A DNA stretch of 64,000 nt from Gammaproteobacteria bacterium (GTDB lineage Bacteria > Pseudomonadota > Gammaproteobacteria > Burkholderiales > Rhodocyclaceae). Each line of letters opens with the position of its first letter. The first letter of the stretch is position 1. A program made the position numbers and the translations under genes. The DNA is taken from NCBI GenBank assembly GCA_029289235.1, contig JARFTZ010000038.1, forward strand, positions 62,001-126,000, given 5' to 3'. Of the stretch, positions 17,464 through 26,562 are shown piece by piece. The notes below the pieces were generated by a model. The model was not told the DNA's origin and searched no databases. It worked only from the letters and a program-made list of their open reading frames with translations.

Positions 17464-17568
17464 GTTTTGATGGGGTCGTTCTGAGGGGCTTTCGGCGAGG
17501 CGCTTGTTTTCTGGTAATCCTGCTCGATTCGAGCGGGGGCCTCGCCGATTTTTTTACCTTGTTCAGGA

Positions 17569-19038
17569 TCAGGCGAAGCGCTGCACGGTTTCCCTGGCGC
17601 CGACTTCATACAGGCTGGTCAACGCCTCGGTATAGGCTTCGACGAAGCGCGGGTTGTCGCAAAGGTCGCCGAACACCGCCCGGTTTTCGATGAAGGCGGT
17701 GATTTTCTCGCGGTTGCGCGCGGCGATCTGCATCAGTTCGTCCTTCATCCGGTCGACGACCGTAATCGCTTCGCCCTGTTCATCCTTGCCTTCGGCGTAA
17801 CGCGCCCAGCTGGCGACGACCGCGGCGCTGCGCCGGATCTCGCCGCCACAGGCGAGGTTGGCGCGCACCACCGGCAGCAGCCACTTCGGGATGCGGTCGG
17901 AACTCTCGGCGCAGAGGCGGGCGAGGGTGTCGCGCACTTCCGAGTTGGCGAAACGGGCGATCAGGGTGCGCCGGTAGAGGTCCAGGTCGACGCCGGGAAC
18001 GGGCATCAGCGTCGGCGTCCCTTCGCGCTCCATGTAGTTGAGCAGGAAGGTTTCGAACAGCGGGTCTTGCGTGACCTCATGAGCGTAGCGGTAGCCCGCG
18101 AGGTAGCCGAAGTACGTCAGCGCCTGGTGGCTGGCGTTGAGCAGGCGCAGTTTCATCAGTTCGTACGGGACGACGTTCTCGACGAGCTGTACGCCCGCAT
18201 GCTCGAACGGCGGGCGGCCGAGCGGGAAATGATCCTCCAGCACCCACTGGGTGAACGGTTCGCAGACGACCGGCCAGGCGTCGTCGATGCCGAAGCGCCG
18301 GGCGACCTGTTCGATGTCGCTCGGCGCGGTGACCGGCGTGATGCGGTCGACCATCGCGTTGGGGAAGGCAACGTGATTGGCGATCCAGTCACCGAGTGCC
18401 GGATCCTTGCGCAGTGCGAAGGCGGTGAACATCTTTTTGGCAACGTCGCCATTGGACTGGATGTTGTCGCAGCTCATCACGGTGAATGGCGCGACGCCAC
18501 GCTCGCGTCGCCGCCGCAGGGCTTCGGTGACGAGGCCGAAGACGGTGGCCGGGGCCGCCGTGCCTTCGATATCCCTGGCGATCGCCGGGGTGTCGAAGTC
18601 GAACTCGCCGGTGACGTGATGGAAGTTGTAACCGCCTTCGGTGATGGTCAGCGAAACGATGCGCGTGCCCGGCGCGGCCATGAGTTCGACGACGCGCTCG
18701 GGGTCGTCCGGCGCGTAAAGGAAGTCGACGATCGAACCGATCACCCGTGCCTCATAGTTGCCGTCCGGGTGCTTGGTGACGAGGGTGTAGAGCCCGTCCT
18801 GGGATTTGAGCGCGTCGCGCATCCGCTGATCGGCCGGCATCACCCCGACGCCGCAGATGCCCCAGTCCAGCGCCAGTCCCTGATTCATCAGCTGGTCGAC
18901 GTACATCGCCTGGTGCGCGCGATGAAAGCCGCCGGTGCCGAAATGAACGATGCCGACGCGCAGCTGCGCCTGGTCGTAGGATGGTCGGGCGACGCCGGCA
19001 GGGAGTTTCGACAGGGTGGCGGTGCCAAGTTTCAACAT
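17569..19038 (-). CDS. Mannitol 2-dehydrogenase family polyol dehydrogenase
   Basis: 489 residues, a long-chain polyol dehydrogenase (PSLDR) oxidising mannitol, arabitol or sorbitol to the ketose with NAD(P). Diagnostic motifs are HFGTGGFHRAHQAMYVDQL (nucleotide-binding region), SLTITEGGYNF, VMSCDNIQSNG and the catalytic Lys-x4-Asn-x2-His in MKLRLLNASHQALTYFGYL. The start ATG 19038 has GAGGA seven bases upstream; the frame remains open further upstream but that is not needed. Fructuronate/tagaturonate reductases belong to the same superfamily, but the linked CUT2 importer favours a polyol. It is upstream of the AraC gene on the same strand. Confidence 0.9.
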   Translation of the reverse strand: MLKLGTATLSKLPAGVARPSYDQAQLRVGIVHFGTGGFHRAHQAMYVDQLMNQGLALDWGICGVGVMPADQRMRDALKSQDGLYTLVTKHPDGNYEARVIGSIVDFLYAPDDPERVVELMAAPGTRIVSLTITEGGYNFHHVTGEFDFDTPAIARDIEGTAAPATVFGLVTEALRRRRERGVAPFTVMSCDNIQSNGDVAKKMFTAFALRKDPALGDWIANHVAFPNAMVDRITPVTAPSDIEQVARRFGIDDAWPVVCEPFTQWVLEDHFPLGRPPFEHAGVQLVENVVPYELMKLRLLNASHQALTYFGYLAGYRYAHEVTQDPLFETFLLNYMEREGTPTLMPVPGVDLDLYRRTLIARFANSEVRDTLARLCAESSDRIPKWLLPVVRANLACGGEIRRSAAVVASWARYAEGKDEQGEAITVVDRMKDELMQIAARNREKITAFIENRAVFGDLCDNPRFVEAYTEALTSLYEVGARETVQRFA

Positions 19039-19269
19039 GGGAATCCTCGCTTGTTGGAATGGTCGGAAAGTCGTTGCGTGGCCTGTGGCCGAGAGTGGCA
19101 GCAAGTTTCATCCTTGCGCTGAATTCCGGCAGCTTGATATTTCCGGAGTTGATTGCAGGGTTTTACGCTATTCCGGTAGCCCGTTGCGCGGGTGAGGACG
19201 GTTTCCGGTATCCTTCGCACTCGCCGCGCAGCGCGGCCGTCGATTGACCCTCCCGCATCGGAACTTCCC

Positions 19270-19524
19270 ATGATCTCCACCGAATGGATCGGCTATGGCG
19301 CAGCCGTCCTGACCACGCTTTCCTTCGTCCCGCAGGTCTGGCAAATCTGGACGACCCGCCACACCAAGGACATTTCACTGCGCATGTACATCCTTTTCAC
19401 CGGCGGGGTCAGCCTGTGGCTGCTCTACGGCCTGCTGCTCGGTTCCTGGCCGATCATCGTCGCCAACTGTGTGACGCTCGTTCTGGCGGGCATGGTTCTG
19501 GCGCTGAAGCTGCGTCACGGCTGA
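19270..19524 (+). CDS. SemiSWEET sugar transporter
   Basis: 84 residues with three membrane helices and the PQ-loop signature: IGYGAAVLTTLSFVPQVWQI, then TRHTKDISLRMYILFTGGVS and IIVANCVTLVLAGMVLALKL. This is the single triple-helix bundle that dimerises into a bidirectional sugar facilitator in the inner membrane. Start ATG 19270. Divergent from the polyol dehydrogenase gene (231-base gap), so it may export or import a sugar related to that pathway (inference). It converges on msrQ with an eight-base gap. Confidence 0.88.
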   Translation: MISTEWIGYGAAVLTTLSFVPQVWQIWTTRHTKDISLRMYILFTGGVSLWLLYGLLLGSWPIIVANCVTLVLAGMVLALKLRHG

Positions 19525-19532
19525 GGTGACGG

Positions 19533-20147
19533 CTAGCCGGGCCTTCCGGCGCGCCTGCGCCAGGCGTCCCGCCAGGCCCACCATAGGCGGATGCCGAGCA
19601 GCCAGGTGACGACGCCGGCATAGATGCCGACGGTCCCGAAATCGTTCTTGCCGGCCTTGTGCCACCAGTAGTGCAGGATCGCGGCGATGGCGATGACGTA
19701 CACCAGACGGTGCAGGCGCACCCAGTTGTGGCCGAGGCGGCGCATCATGCCCTTGGTCGAGGTGGCCGCCAGCGGGATCAGCAGGACGAAGGCGGTGAAT
19801 CCCGCGGCGATGAACGGCCTTTCCAGCACATCGAGCCACATCGCCTGCACATCCAGGGTGTGGTCGACCCAGAACCACAGCGTGAAATGCAGGACGGCGT
19901 AGAAGAAGCTGTACAGGCCGAGCATGCGCCGGTACTTGATCCATTGCGTGAGGCCGGTGAGCCGCTTCGCCGGCGTCATCGACAGCGACAGGCAGAGAAA
20001 GACCAGCGCCCAGGTGCCCGTCGAGCGAGTGACGAACTCGAACGGGTTGGCCGTCAGATCGTCGTGCCAGCCCAGCCAGACCAGCCGCGCCAGCGGCAAC
20101 AGGGCGGCGATGAAGACCGCCGGGCGCAGAAGGTCGCTGGGGCGCAT
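19533..20147 (-). CDS. msrQ: MsrQ, haem-binding membrane subunit of MsrPQ
   Basis: 204 residues, an integral membrane cytochrome b-type protein (YedZ). It has five to six hydrophobic helices with conserved histidines (RMLGLYSFFYAVLHFTLWFW, LGHNWVRLHRLVYVIAIAAILHYWW). It passes electrons from the quinone pool or a flavin reductase to the periplasmic molybdoenzyme MsrP, which repairs methionine sulfoxide in envelope proteins. It lies seven bases downstream of msrP, the standard operon order. Confidence 0.95.
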   Translation of the reverse strand: MRPSDLLRPAVFIAALLPLARLVWLGWHDDLTANPFEFVTRSTGTWALVFLCLSLSMTPAKRLTGLTQWIKYRRMLGLYSFFYAVLHFTLWFWVDHTLDVQAMWLDVLERPFIAAGFTAFVLLIPLAATSTKGMMRRLGHNWVRLHRLVYVIAIAAILHYWWHKAGKNDFGTVGIYAGVVTWLLGIRLWWAWRDAWRRRAGRPG

Positions 20148-20154
20148 CGACAGT

Positions 20155-21171
<1,017 letters not shown>

Positions 21172-21238
21172 ATCGACCTCTCGACGTTTTTTGACAATAC
21201 AATAGGCGCTTCTTGACGCGAAGCGGACAGGTGTTTCC

Positions 21239-21466
21239 TTGAAGACTTTTGAGTGGCTATTGCCGGCTTTGTTCCTTGCGGCGTCGGCGGTGGCTTTTGC
21301 CGGACCGGCGCCGTGGTACCAGTGGCGCAGTGTGACCGGCGCCACGGTTTGTGCGCAGACCTCGCCGGGGCCTGCGTGGGTTCGCCTTGAACAACCGTTC
21401 GTCGATCCACGCTGCCAGCGCCGTGATCCGTCGTCGAGCAACTCGAAAACGCGAAGCGGCAAGTAG
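21239..21466 (+). CDS. Small secreted protein with two cysteines, unknown function
   Basis: 75 residues beginning at TTG 21239 after AGGTG. It has a signal peptide [21 protein letters not shown], then a short mature domain [19 protein letters not shown]...[16 protein letters not shown] with two cysteines that could form a disulfide. Similar short PWYxW...C...C secreted proteins occur in other betaproteobacteria (recalled, not checked). It lies divergent from msrP and 19 bases before the EamA gene. No function is assigned. Confidence 0.6.
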   Translation: MKTFEWLLPALFLAASAVAFAGPAPWYQWRSVTGATVCAQTSPGPAWVRLEQPFVDPRCQRRDPSSSNSKTRSGK

Positions 21467-21485
21467 TTGAAGTTGAAAACGCGCC

Positions 21486-22481
21486 ATGCAGTGCGCCGCG
21501 TGCTTTTTTTCCCCTCTGTCGGATGTTGTTGCCTTGACTGAAGTTGCAAATACCAAATCGCGCGTTCGCCTGGCCGAATGCATGTTGTTGCTCGTGGCCT
21601 TGATGTGGGGGATGAACCCGCCGGTGATCAAGCTCGGGCTGCAGCATATCCCGCCCTTGCCTTACAACGTCGCGCGGATGGTCGTCGGCAGCCTTTTCGC
21701 GCTCGGCGCCTTGTGGCTGTCAGGCACCTGGCGCCGCCCGTCGCGCGCGGATCTGGGCGTGCTTCTGCGCACCAGCATCTTCGGCTTTTTCGTCTTCCAG
21801 ATCTTTTTTACCGAGGGTATCCAGCGCACCACGTCCGGTAACGCGGCCTTCATGTTCTGCCTGCTGCCGGTTTTCGTGCTGCTGCTGAACCGGTTCTTCG
21901 GTTTCGACTCGATCAACCGGGCCGTCGTCGTCGGCATCGCCTGTTCGATGGCGGGGATCGCGCTGATCGTCATCGGCGCCGGGAAAGAGGTGAGCCTGGC
22001 GGGGCACCATCTGCTCGGTGCGTTCCTCGTGCTGCTCTCGCAGGTCGGCTATGCGTATTACACGGTGTTCTCGAAGGAACTGCTCGATCGCTATTCGACC
22101 TATCAGGTCACCGCGTCGATGATGATCGTCACGACGGTCATGCTGCTGGCCGTCTCCGTGCCGGAGATGCGCAGCGTGGACTGGACGGCGCTGCCGGCAT
22201 CGGCGTGGGGGAGCGTGGTGTTCTCCGCCGTTTTCGGCCTGTGCCTGGGCAATTTTCTCTGGATCTGGGGCTCCGGCGTGATCGGCACTTCACGTGCGTC
22301 GGTGTTCAACAACCTCACGCCCGTATTTGCCGTCGTCGCGGCGTACTTCCTTCTCGGCGAGACGTTCGGCCTGACGCAGGTGGCGGGGGCCGTCTGCGTC
22401 TTCGGCGGTGTCTACATCACTCGTAATCGCGATCGCTTCCTGCGCCGGAATGCGGTCCCCTCACAAGCGGAGCGTGCATGA
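21486..22481 (+). CDS. EamA-family (DMT) transporter
   Basis: Up to 331 residues with ten predicted membrane helices in two EamA halves ([64 protein letters not shown]). These drug/metabolite transporters usually export amino acids or metabolites; the substrate is unknown. The annotated ATG has no ribosome site. A TTG at 21534 ([11 protein letters not shown]) is a reasonable alternative start. The stop overlaps the next start by four bases (ATGA), implying translational coupling. Confidence 0.85.
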   Translation: MQCAACFFSPLSDVVALTEVANTKSRVRLAECMLLLVALMWGMNPPVIKLGLQHIPPLPYNVARMVVGSLFALGALWLSGTWRRPSRADLGVLLRTSIFGFFVFQIFFTEGIQRTTSGNAAFMFCLLPVFVLLLNRFFGFDSINRAVVVGIACSMAGIALIVIGAGKEVSLAGHHLLGAFLVLLSQVGYAYYTVFSKELLDRYSTYQVTASMMIVTTVMLLAVSVPEMRSVDWTALPASAWGSVVFSAVFGLCLGNFLWIWGSGVIGTSRASVFNNLTPVFAVVAAYFLLGETFGLTQVAGAVCVFGGVYITRNRDRFLRRNAVPSQAERA

Positions 22482-22879
22482 CTCTTGGCGGATTGATCTT
22501 GCGTTTTTCGGTTGCCTACCTGCTGGCGCTGGTATGCGGTTTGCTGATGGCCTTTTACTTCACGAGAGCCAGCACGCTGGTGATCACGACCGCCGCGCTG
22601 GCGGCGTCGACGCTCTACGTCTGCCAGTTGTTTCGCCAGCGAAACGGTCGCCGCCTCGGCGGGCGGGAGTTGGCCATCGCATGGCTGGCTTTCCTGCTGA
22701 TCGATGTTGTGTTGCAGGTGCTGTCCCGGCTCGCGTTCGTCGGGACGGATGCGACCGGACTCGAGCATTTGCGGCAGTTCGTTGGCGGCGACCTGATCTT
22801 CATCACCGTGCTGCATGGTTTCTGCATCCTGGCTTTCATGGTGATGGCCGGGCGGATCAAGGACAAGCAACGTGGCTGA
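22478..22879 (+). CDS. Small four-helix membrane protein (ABZJ_00895-like)
   Basis: 133 residues with four hydrophobic helices (RFSVAYLLALVCGLLMAFYF, TLVITTAALAASTLYVCQLF, ELAIAWLAFLLIDVVLQVLS, LIFITVLHGFCILAFMVMAG) and a short basic tail. It resembles the uncharacterised ABZJ_00895 family of small inner membrane proteins. It overlaps both the EamA gene (4 bases) and creA (8 bases), so the three are one transcript. Function unknown. Confidence 0.72.
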   Translation: MTLGGLILRFSVAYLLALVCGLLMAFYFTRASTLVITTAALAASTLYVCQLFRQRNGRRLGGRELAIAWLAFLLIDVVLQVLSRLAFVGTDATGLEHLRQFVGGDLIFITVLHGFCILAFMVMAGRIKDKQRG

Positions 22880-23366
22880 TGGCGCGACGTTTCGTAGCGG
22901 CGCCTCGCGGCGATGGATTTGCGCGCTTGCGCTCGTCTCGTCGTGCGTTGCCGGCGCTCACGGCGAAACGATCGGCTGCGTGACCACCGAGTGGAAATTG
23001 CTGGGAGCCAATCACAAGGTGTGCGTCGAGTCGTTCGGTGACCCGCTGATTCCCGGTGTGACCTGCCATGTCAGCCAGGCGCGGACGGGCGGCATCAGCG
23101 GCAGCCTCGGCCTGGCGCAGGATCCGTCGCAGTTCTCGCTCGCCTGTCGCCAGACCGGGCCGATCAGCATCCCTGCAAAATTGCCGAAGAACGCGGTCGT
23201 TTTCAGCGAGGATACGTCGATCCTGTTCAAGGAGACGCGCGTCATTCGCATGTGGGACGAGGCAAACCGGACGCTGGTCTATCTGGCGATCAGCCGCAAG
23301 CTGATCGAAGGCGCGCCGGCCAACAGCATCTCCACGGTGCCTGTGATGCCGTGGGTCAGCCGCTGA
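22872..23366 (+). CDS. creA: CreA family periplasmic protein
   Basis: 164 residues from GTG 22872. An N-terminal signal region (RRWICALALVSSCVAGAHGE) is followed by the CreA domain: ETIGCVTTEWKLLGANHKVCVESFGDP, GVTCHVSQARTGGISG, TSILFKETRVIRMWD and YLAISRKLIEG, ending SISTVPVMPW, which is nearly diagnostic of CreA. CreA is conserved in proteobacteria but its function is unknown; it is not part of the CreBC regulatory proteins as such. It converges on tsaC with a 14-base gap. Confidence 0.92.
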   Translation: MADGATFRSGASRRWICALALVSSCVAGAHGETIGCVTTEWKLLGANHKVCVESFGDPLIPGVTCHVSQARTGGISGSLGLAQDPSQFSLACRQTGPISIPAKLPKNAVVFSEDTSILFKETRVIRMWDEANRTLVYLAISRKLIEGAPANSISTVPVMPWVSR

Positions 23367-23380
23367 TCCAGTGCTGTGAA

Positions 23381-24406
23381 TTACCGTTTGCCTGAACCGC
23401 AGACCGCGCGCCGCAGCCGGTCGGCTACGGCGGCCCAGGCCGGTTCCTGCGGAATGCTCTCGACGAAAATGATGTCGTTGCCGCCGCGGTCTAGCTCGCG
23501 CAAGGCGGCGTACAGTGCGCGCGCATAACCTTCCGGGGCGTCGGGGAGCAGGCACAGCGAAAGCACCGCGGGCAGCGGCGAAACGACCGTGTGCAGCAGG
23601 ACGCCGCAACGCTTGCCGGCTTCCTGATACGTCTCGATGGCTTGCGCCACGTCGCCGGCGGCGACCATCTGCATGGGCGTGCGCGGCGCGTAGTGTGCGT
23701 CGAGCGATCCGGAAACGCGGGGCGTCGGAGCGCCTTGCATCGTCTCCGGCAATTCGGGAAACTCGCCGATGACCTCGGCGATCTGTTCCGGCGTGATGTG
23801 CCCGGGGCGCAGCAGGCGCGGCGCCTGGCCGTCGCGCGACAGATCGATGATGGTCGACTCGATTCCCACATCGCACGGCCCGCCATCGAGAACCAGGGCC
23901 ACGGCGTCGCCGAGTTCCTCGCGTACGTGGGCGGCGTCAGTGGGGCTAATGCGCCCGAAGCGATTGGCCGACGGGGCCGCGATTCCGCACAGGCCGTTCG
24001 CTCCGCCGCCCGCCTGGGCGTAGGCCCGCAACAGGGTCAACGCCAACGGGTGGGAGGGAACGCGCAGGCCGACGGTGTCCTGCCCGCCGGTGACGGCATC
24101 GGGGACGAGGCTGGTGCGTTTGAGGATCAGCGTCAGCGGCCCCGGCCAGAAGGCTTCGGCCAGATCCCACGCTGCCTGCGGGATGTCGCGCGCCCACTGG
24201 TCGAGATGCCCGGCGCCGGGCAGGTGCACGATCAGCGGGTGGTCGGCGGGGCGTCCCTTTGCGGCGAAGATTTTGGCCACGGCGTCCGGATTGGCCGCGT
24301 CGGCTCCCAGTCCGTAAACCGTTTCCGTCGGGAAGGCCACGAGCTCGCCGGCCTGCAACAGCCGGACGGCCTCTTCGAGATCGGCGGGCGTCGTGTTGTC
24401 GCTCAT
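23381..24406 (-). CDS. tsaC: L-threonylcarbamoyladenylate synthase (Sua5 type)
   Basis: 341 residues, the long Sua5 form: YrdC domain (~1-205) plus C-terminal Sua5 domain (~225-340). It converts threonine, bicarbonate and ATP to threonylcarbamoyl-AMP, the first step of the t6A37 tRNA modification. Motifs: GELVAFPTETVYGLGADA, KGRPADHPLIVHL, FWPGPLTLIL, GLRVPSHPLAL, IAAPSANRFGRISPT and VGIESTIIDLS. Seven bases downstream of purE on the same strand. Confidence 0.93.
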   Translation of the reverse strand: MSDNTTPADLEEAVRLLQAGELVAFPTETVYGLGADAANPDAVAKIFAAKGRPADHPLIVHLPGAGHLDQWARDIPQAAWDLAEAFWPGPLTLILKRTSLVPDAVTGGQDTVGLRVPSHPLALTLLRAYAQAGGGANGLCGIAAPSANRFGRISPTDAAHVREELGDAVALVLDGGPCDVGIESTIIDLSRDGQAPRLLRPGHITPEQIAEVIGEFPELPETMQGAPTPRVSGSLDAHYAPRTPMQMVAAGDVAQAIETYQEAGKRCGVLLHTVVSPLPAVLSLCLLPDAPEGYARALYAALRELDRGGNDIIFVESIPQEPAWAAVADRLRRAVCGSGKR

Positions 24407-24413
24407 GTCGAGG

Positions 24414-24911
24414 TTACGGCAGATCGGGCAGGGATTTCGCGAGAACCTTTTCCGTCTGCTGCTTGCGGAAGTCGCTCAGCTTGCTGGCGATGGTGCTGTC
24501 GCTCAGGGCGAGCATGGCGGCCGAGAACAGTGCCGCGTTGGTCGCGCCGGCTTCGCCGATGGCAAAGGTCGCGACCGGAATGCCGCCGGGCATCTGCACC
24601 ATGGCCAGCAGCGAATCGAGCCCTTGCAGGTGCTTGGACGGCATCGGCACGGCGAGCACGGGAAGTTCGGTCTTGGCCGCGAGCACGCCGGCCAGGTGCG
24701 CGGCGCCGCCGGCGGCACCGATCAGGATCTTCATTCCCCGTTGCTGCGCGGTGGCCGCGTATTCGAGCGCAGCGTCCGGCGTGCGGTGGGCCGAGAGTAC
24801 CTTGGCTTCATAGGCGATGCCGAATTTCTTCAGCGTTTCGGCGCAGGCGCGCATGACCGGCCAGTCGCTATCCGAACCCATAACGATGCCAACAAGCGGT
24901 TGATTCGACAT
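24414..24911 (-). CDS. purE: N5-carboxyaminoimidazole ribonucleotide mutase
   Basis: 165 residues, class I PurE of purine biosynthesis, interconverting N5-CAIR and CAIR. Signature GIVMGSDSDWPVMRACAETL, then SAHRTPDAALEYA with the catalytic His, GAAGGAAHLAGVLAAKT and PVPMPSK-type loop (LAVPMPSKHLQGLDSLLAMV). Lies between folD and tsaC. A purK gene is not present next to it, unlike many bacteria. Confidence 0.95.
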   Translation of the reverse strand: MSNQPLVGIVMGSDSDWPVMRACAETLKKFGIAYEAKVLSAHRTPDAALEYAATAQQRGMKILIGAAGGAAHLAGVLAAKTELPVLAVPMPSKHLQGLDSLLAMVQMPGGIPVATFAIGEAGATNAALFSAAMLALSDSTIASKLSDFRKQQTEKVLAKSLPDLP

Positions 24912-24942
24912 GATTGTCTCCAGTTTTCAATAAACGGTGGGA

Positions 24943-25797
24943 TCAGGCGTTGGCCGCGCGTTCCGCGCTTTCCAGCGTGTTCGCCAGCAGCATGGTGATC
25001 GTCATCGGGCCGACGCCGCCGGGAACCGGTGTGATGAACGACGCGACTTCCCTGGCCGATTCGAAATCGACATCGCCGCAAAGTTTCCCGTCCGGGAGTC
25101 GATTGATGCCGACATCGATGACGACTGCGCCGGGCTTGATCATGTCGCCGGTGATCATCTTCGGCTTGCCGACCGCGGCGACCAGAATGTCCGCACGCTG
25201 GCAGTGCGCCTTCAGGTCTCGGGTTTGCGAGTGGCAAACGGTAACCGTCGCTCCGGCATGCATCAACAGCATGGCCATCGGCTTGCCGACGATGTTCGAA
25301 CGGCCGACGACGACGGCTTCCTTGCCCTTTAGGCTGATGCCGGCCTCCTCGAAAAACTTCATCGCGCCATAGGGGGTGCACGGGATGAAGCAGGGTTGTC
25401 CCTGCATCAGGGCGCCGACGTTCTCCGCACGGAAACCGTCGACATCCTTTTCCGGAGCGATGGCGTCGAGCACGGCGTCCGCGTCGAAATGTCCGGGCAG
25501 AGGCAGCTGAACGAGGATTCCGTGGATTTTCGGATCGGCGTTGAGTTCGGCGATCTTGTCGAACACCGCCTGCGGCGCGACATCTGCCGGGAAGGTGTAT
25601 TTTTCCGAGTGGAAGCCGGCTTGCGCGCAGGCATTGACCTTGTTGCGCACATAGACCTGCGAGGCCGGGTCTTCGCCGACGAGGATCACCGCCAGTCCCG
25701 GGCGCACGCCCTGGGCTGCGAGTTCTTCGGCGCGTTGCTTGAAATCCGCGCGAAGTTTTTGTCCAAGGGCGTTGCCATCAAGAATTTGGGCCGTCAT
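24943..25797 (-). CDS. folD: Bifunctional methylenetetrahydrofolate dehydrogenase/cyclohydrolase
   Basis: 284 residues from ATG 25797 ([15 protein letters not shown]); a TTG at 25824 is in frame but would lengthen the protein beyond the usual size. Motifs: [23 protein letters not shown] (substrate site with catalytic Lys), [55 protein letters not shown] and [18 protein letters not shown]. It interconverts one-carbon forms of tetrahydrofolate for purine synthesis. First gene of the folD-purE-tsaC cluster, with a hairpin followed by T's in its leader. Confidence 0.96.
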   Translation of the reverse strand: MTAQILDGNALGQKLRADFKQRAEELAAQGVRPGLAVILVGEDPASQVYVRNKVNACAQAGFHSEKYTFPADVAPQAVFDKIAELNADPKIHGILVQLPLPGHFDADAVLDAIAPEKDVDGFRAENVGALMQGQPCFIPCTPYGAMKFFEEAGISLKGKEAVVVGRSNIVGKPMAMLLMHAGATVTVCHSQTRDLKAHCQRADILVAAVGKPKMITGDMIKPGAVVIDVGINRLPDGKLCGDVDFESAREVASFITPVPGGVGPMTITMLLANTLESAERAANA

Positions 25798-25840
25798 GGG
25801 AGTATCCAAAGGTTGTGCGGGCAAGAAGAAGCGACTGAAA

Positions 25841-25875
25841 AAAACAAACCCGATAGCGGGCTGTCGGGTTTTTTT
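25841..25875. terminator. Bidirectional terminator-like hairpin in the folD leader
   Basis: AACCCGA (25847-25853) pairs with TCGGGTT (25864-25870), with an inner AGC/GCT stem. A T7 run follows on the forward strand (25869-25875), and a T-rich stretch (TTTGTTTTTTTC) follows on the reverse strand. On the reverse strand it lies about 45 bases before the folD start, so it is either an attenuator or the end of an upstream transcript. Confidence 0.7.
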
Positions 25876-25924
25876 ATGGGGCGTGTCGGGGAGGTTTTTC
25901 CCCGTCAGATCAAGGCCCGGAGTT

Positions 25925-26130
25925 TATCATGGGGAGCAAATTCAAGGAATCGTTCGTTCCCGGCGCTTGCTGCGCGCAGGCCCCGAAAGGCGGGAAATCA
26001 CCGTGCGAACCCGGAGGCGTAGTTCTCTCGACAAGGTGTTGCCAGCACGGGGCAATCTGCAGAGCGCAGTCACGGGCTCAATGGCCCGTGACTGCGCTGG
26101 CAAGCCTGGTCGTTTTACGGGCTGAAAGTC
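25925..26130. other. Structured intergenic region, candidate non-coding RNA
   Basis: This gap (25825-26154) holds no convincing gene but dense inverted repeats. AGCGCAGTCACGGGC (26063-26077) pairs perfectly with its complement (26084-26098) across six bases. It is flanked by GCCAGC (26041-26046) and GCTGGC (26096-26101). CTTGC/GCGCAG segments near 25968-25980 could compete for the same CTGCGC...GCAAG strand. CCGTGC/GCACGG and GCCCCG/CGGGGC pairs enclose the middle. The strand is not determined. I could not match it to a known RNA by eye. Confidence 0.4.
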
Positions 26131-26154
26131 TTGGCGCCGGGCCAGGGCAGGTGT

Positions 26155-26367
26155 TCAGGCTCCCTGCTTCTTGCCGTCATCGCCCTTGGCGTGCGGGGCG
26201 AGCCAATCCGGGATTTCGTCCTCGGGAAGGTTTTCGAGGATGTACTGGCGCATCAGTTTGCGTACCACCTGCGACGAGTTCAGATCCTGGCGCGCGCACA
26301 GTTCTTCGAACAGTTTCTTTTTGCGTGGATCGACCAGGATGGTCAGTCTGGCTGTGCGGTTTTCCAT
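26155..26367 (-). CDS. Ribbon-helix-helix (CopG-type) DNA-binding protein
   Basis: 70 residues. The N-terminal beta strand RTARLTILVDPRKKKLFEELC and helices DLNSSQVVRKLMRQYI form a ribbon-helix-helix fold; a short charged tail ends HAKGDDGKKQGA. It has no nickel-binding ACT domain, so it is not NikR. The start ATG 26367 has GGGAG upstream. It is divergent from the hydrogenase-4-like operon (195-base AT-rich gap with a symmetric ATTATAAT), so it may regulate itself and possibly that operon (inference). Could alternatively be an orphan antitoxin, but no toxin gene is adjacent. Confidence 0.78.
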   Translation of the reverse strand: MENRTARLTILVDPRKKKLFEELCARQDLNSSQVVRKLMRQYILENLPEDEIPDWLAPHAKGDDGKKQGA

Positions 26368-26446
26368 GGGGCTCCCTGATTATCTTCTGATTACACTCAT
26401 ATTATAATCAAAGTTATTTTCGATTTATATGTACGTCGCAGAGAAG

Positions 26447-26452
26447 TATAAT
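26447..26452 (+). promoter_or_regulatory. Candidate -10 box for the hydrogenase-4-like operon
   Basis: A perfect TATAAT lies in the short AT-rich stretch, with a weak TTTATA about 17 bases upstream. The implied leader of the hyfB-like gene is about 105 bases and contains a GC-rich hairpin (GCGCGC...GCGCGC near 26494-26511). A second TATAAT at 26403-26408 is part of a symmetric ATTATAAT and could serve the divergent regulator gene. Confidence 0.45.
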
Positions 26453-26562
26453 CGCGCCGATTTCCGAAAGACCTCCTCCGGAGCAATCGTTACCGCGCGC
26501 CACGCGGCGCGCTCCCCGGGTTTTCTGTGATTGCAGATACGATACGGATACGATAGAAGGCC

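Noticed and set aside
25929-26390. Forward open frame across the structured region and the RHH gene
   Set aside because: Overlaps the well-supported RHH gene antisense, and the inverted repeats make a protein unlikely.
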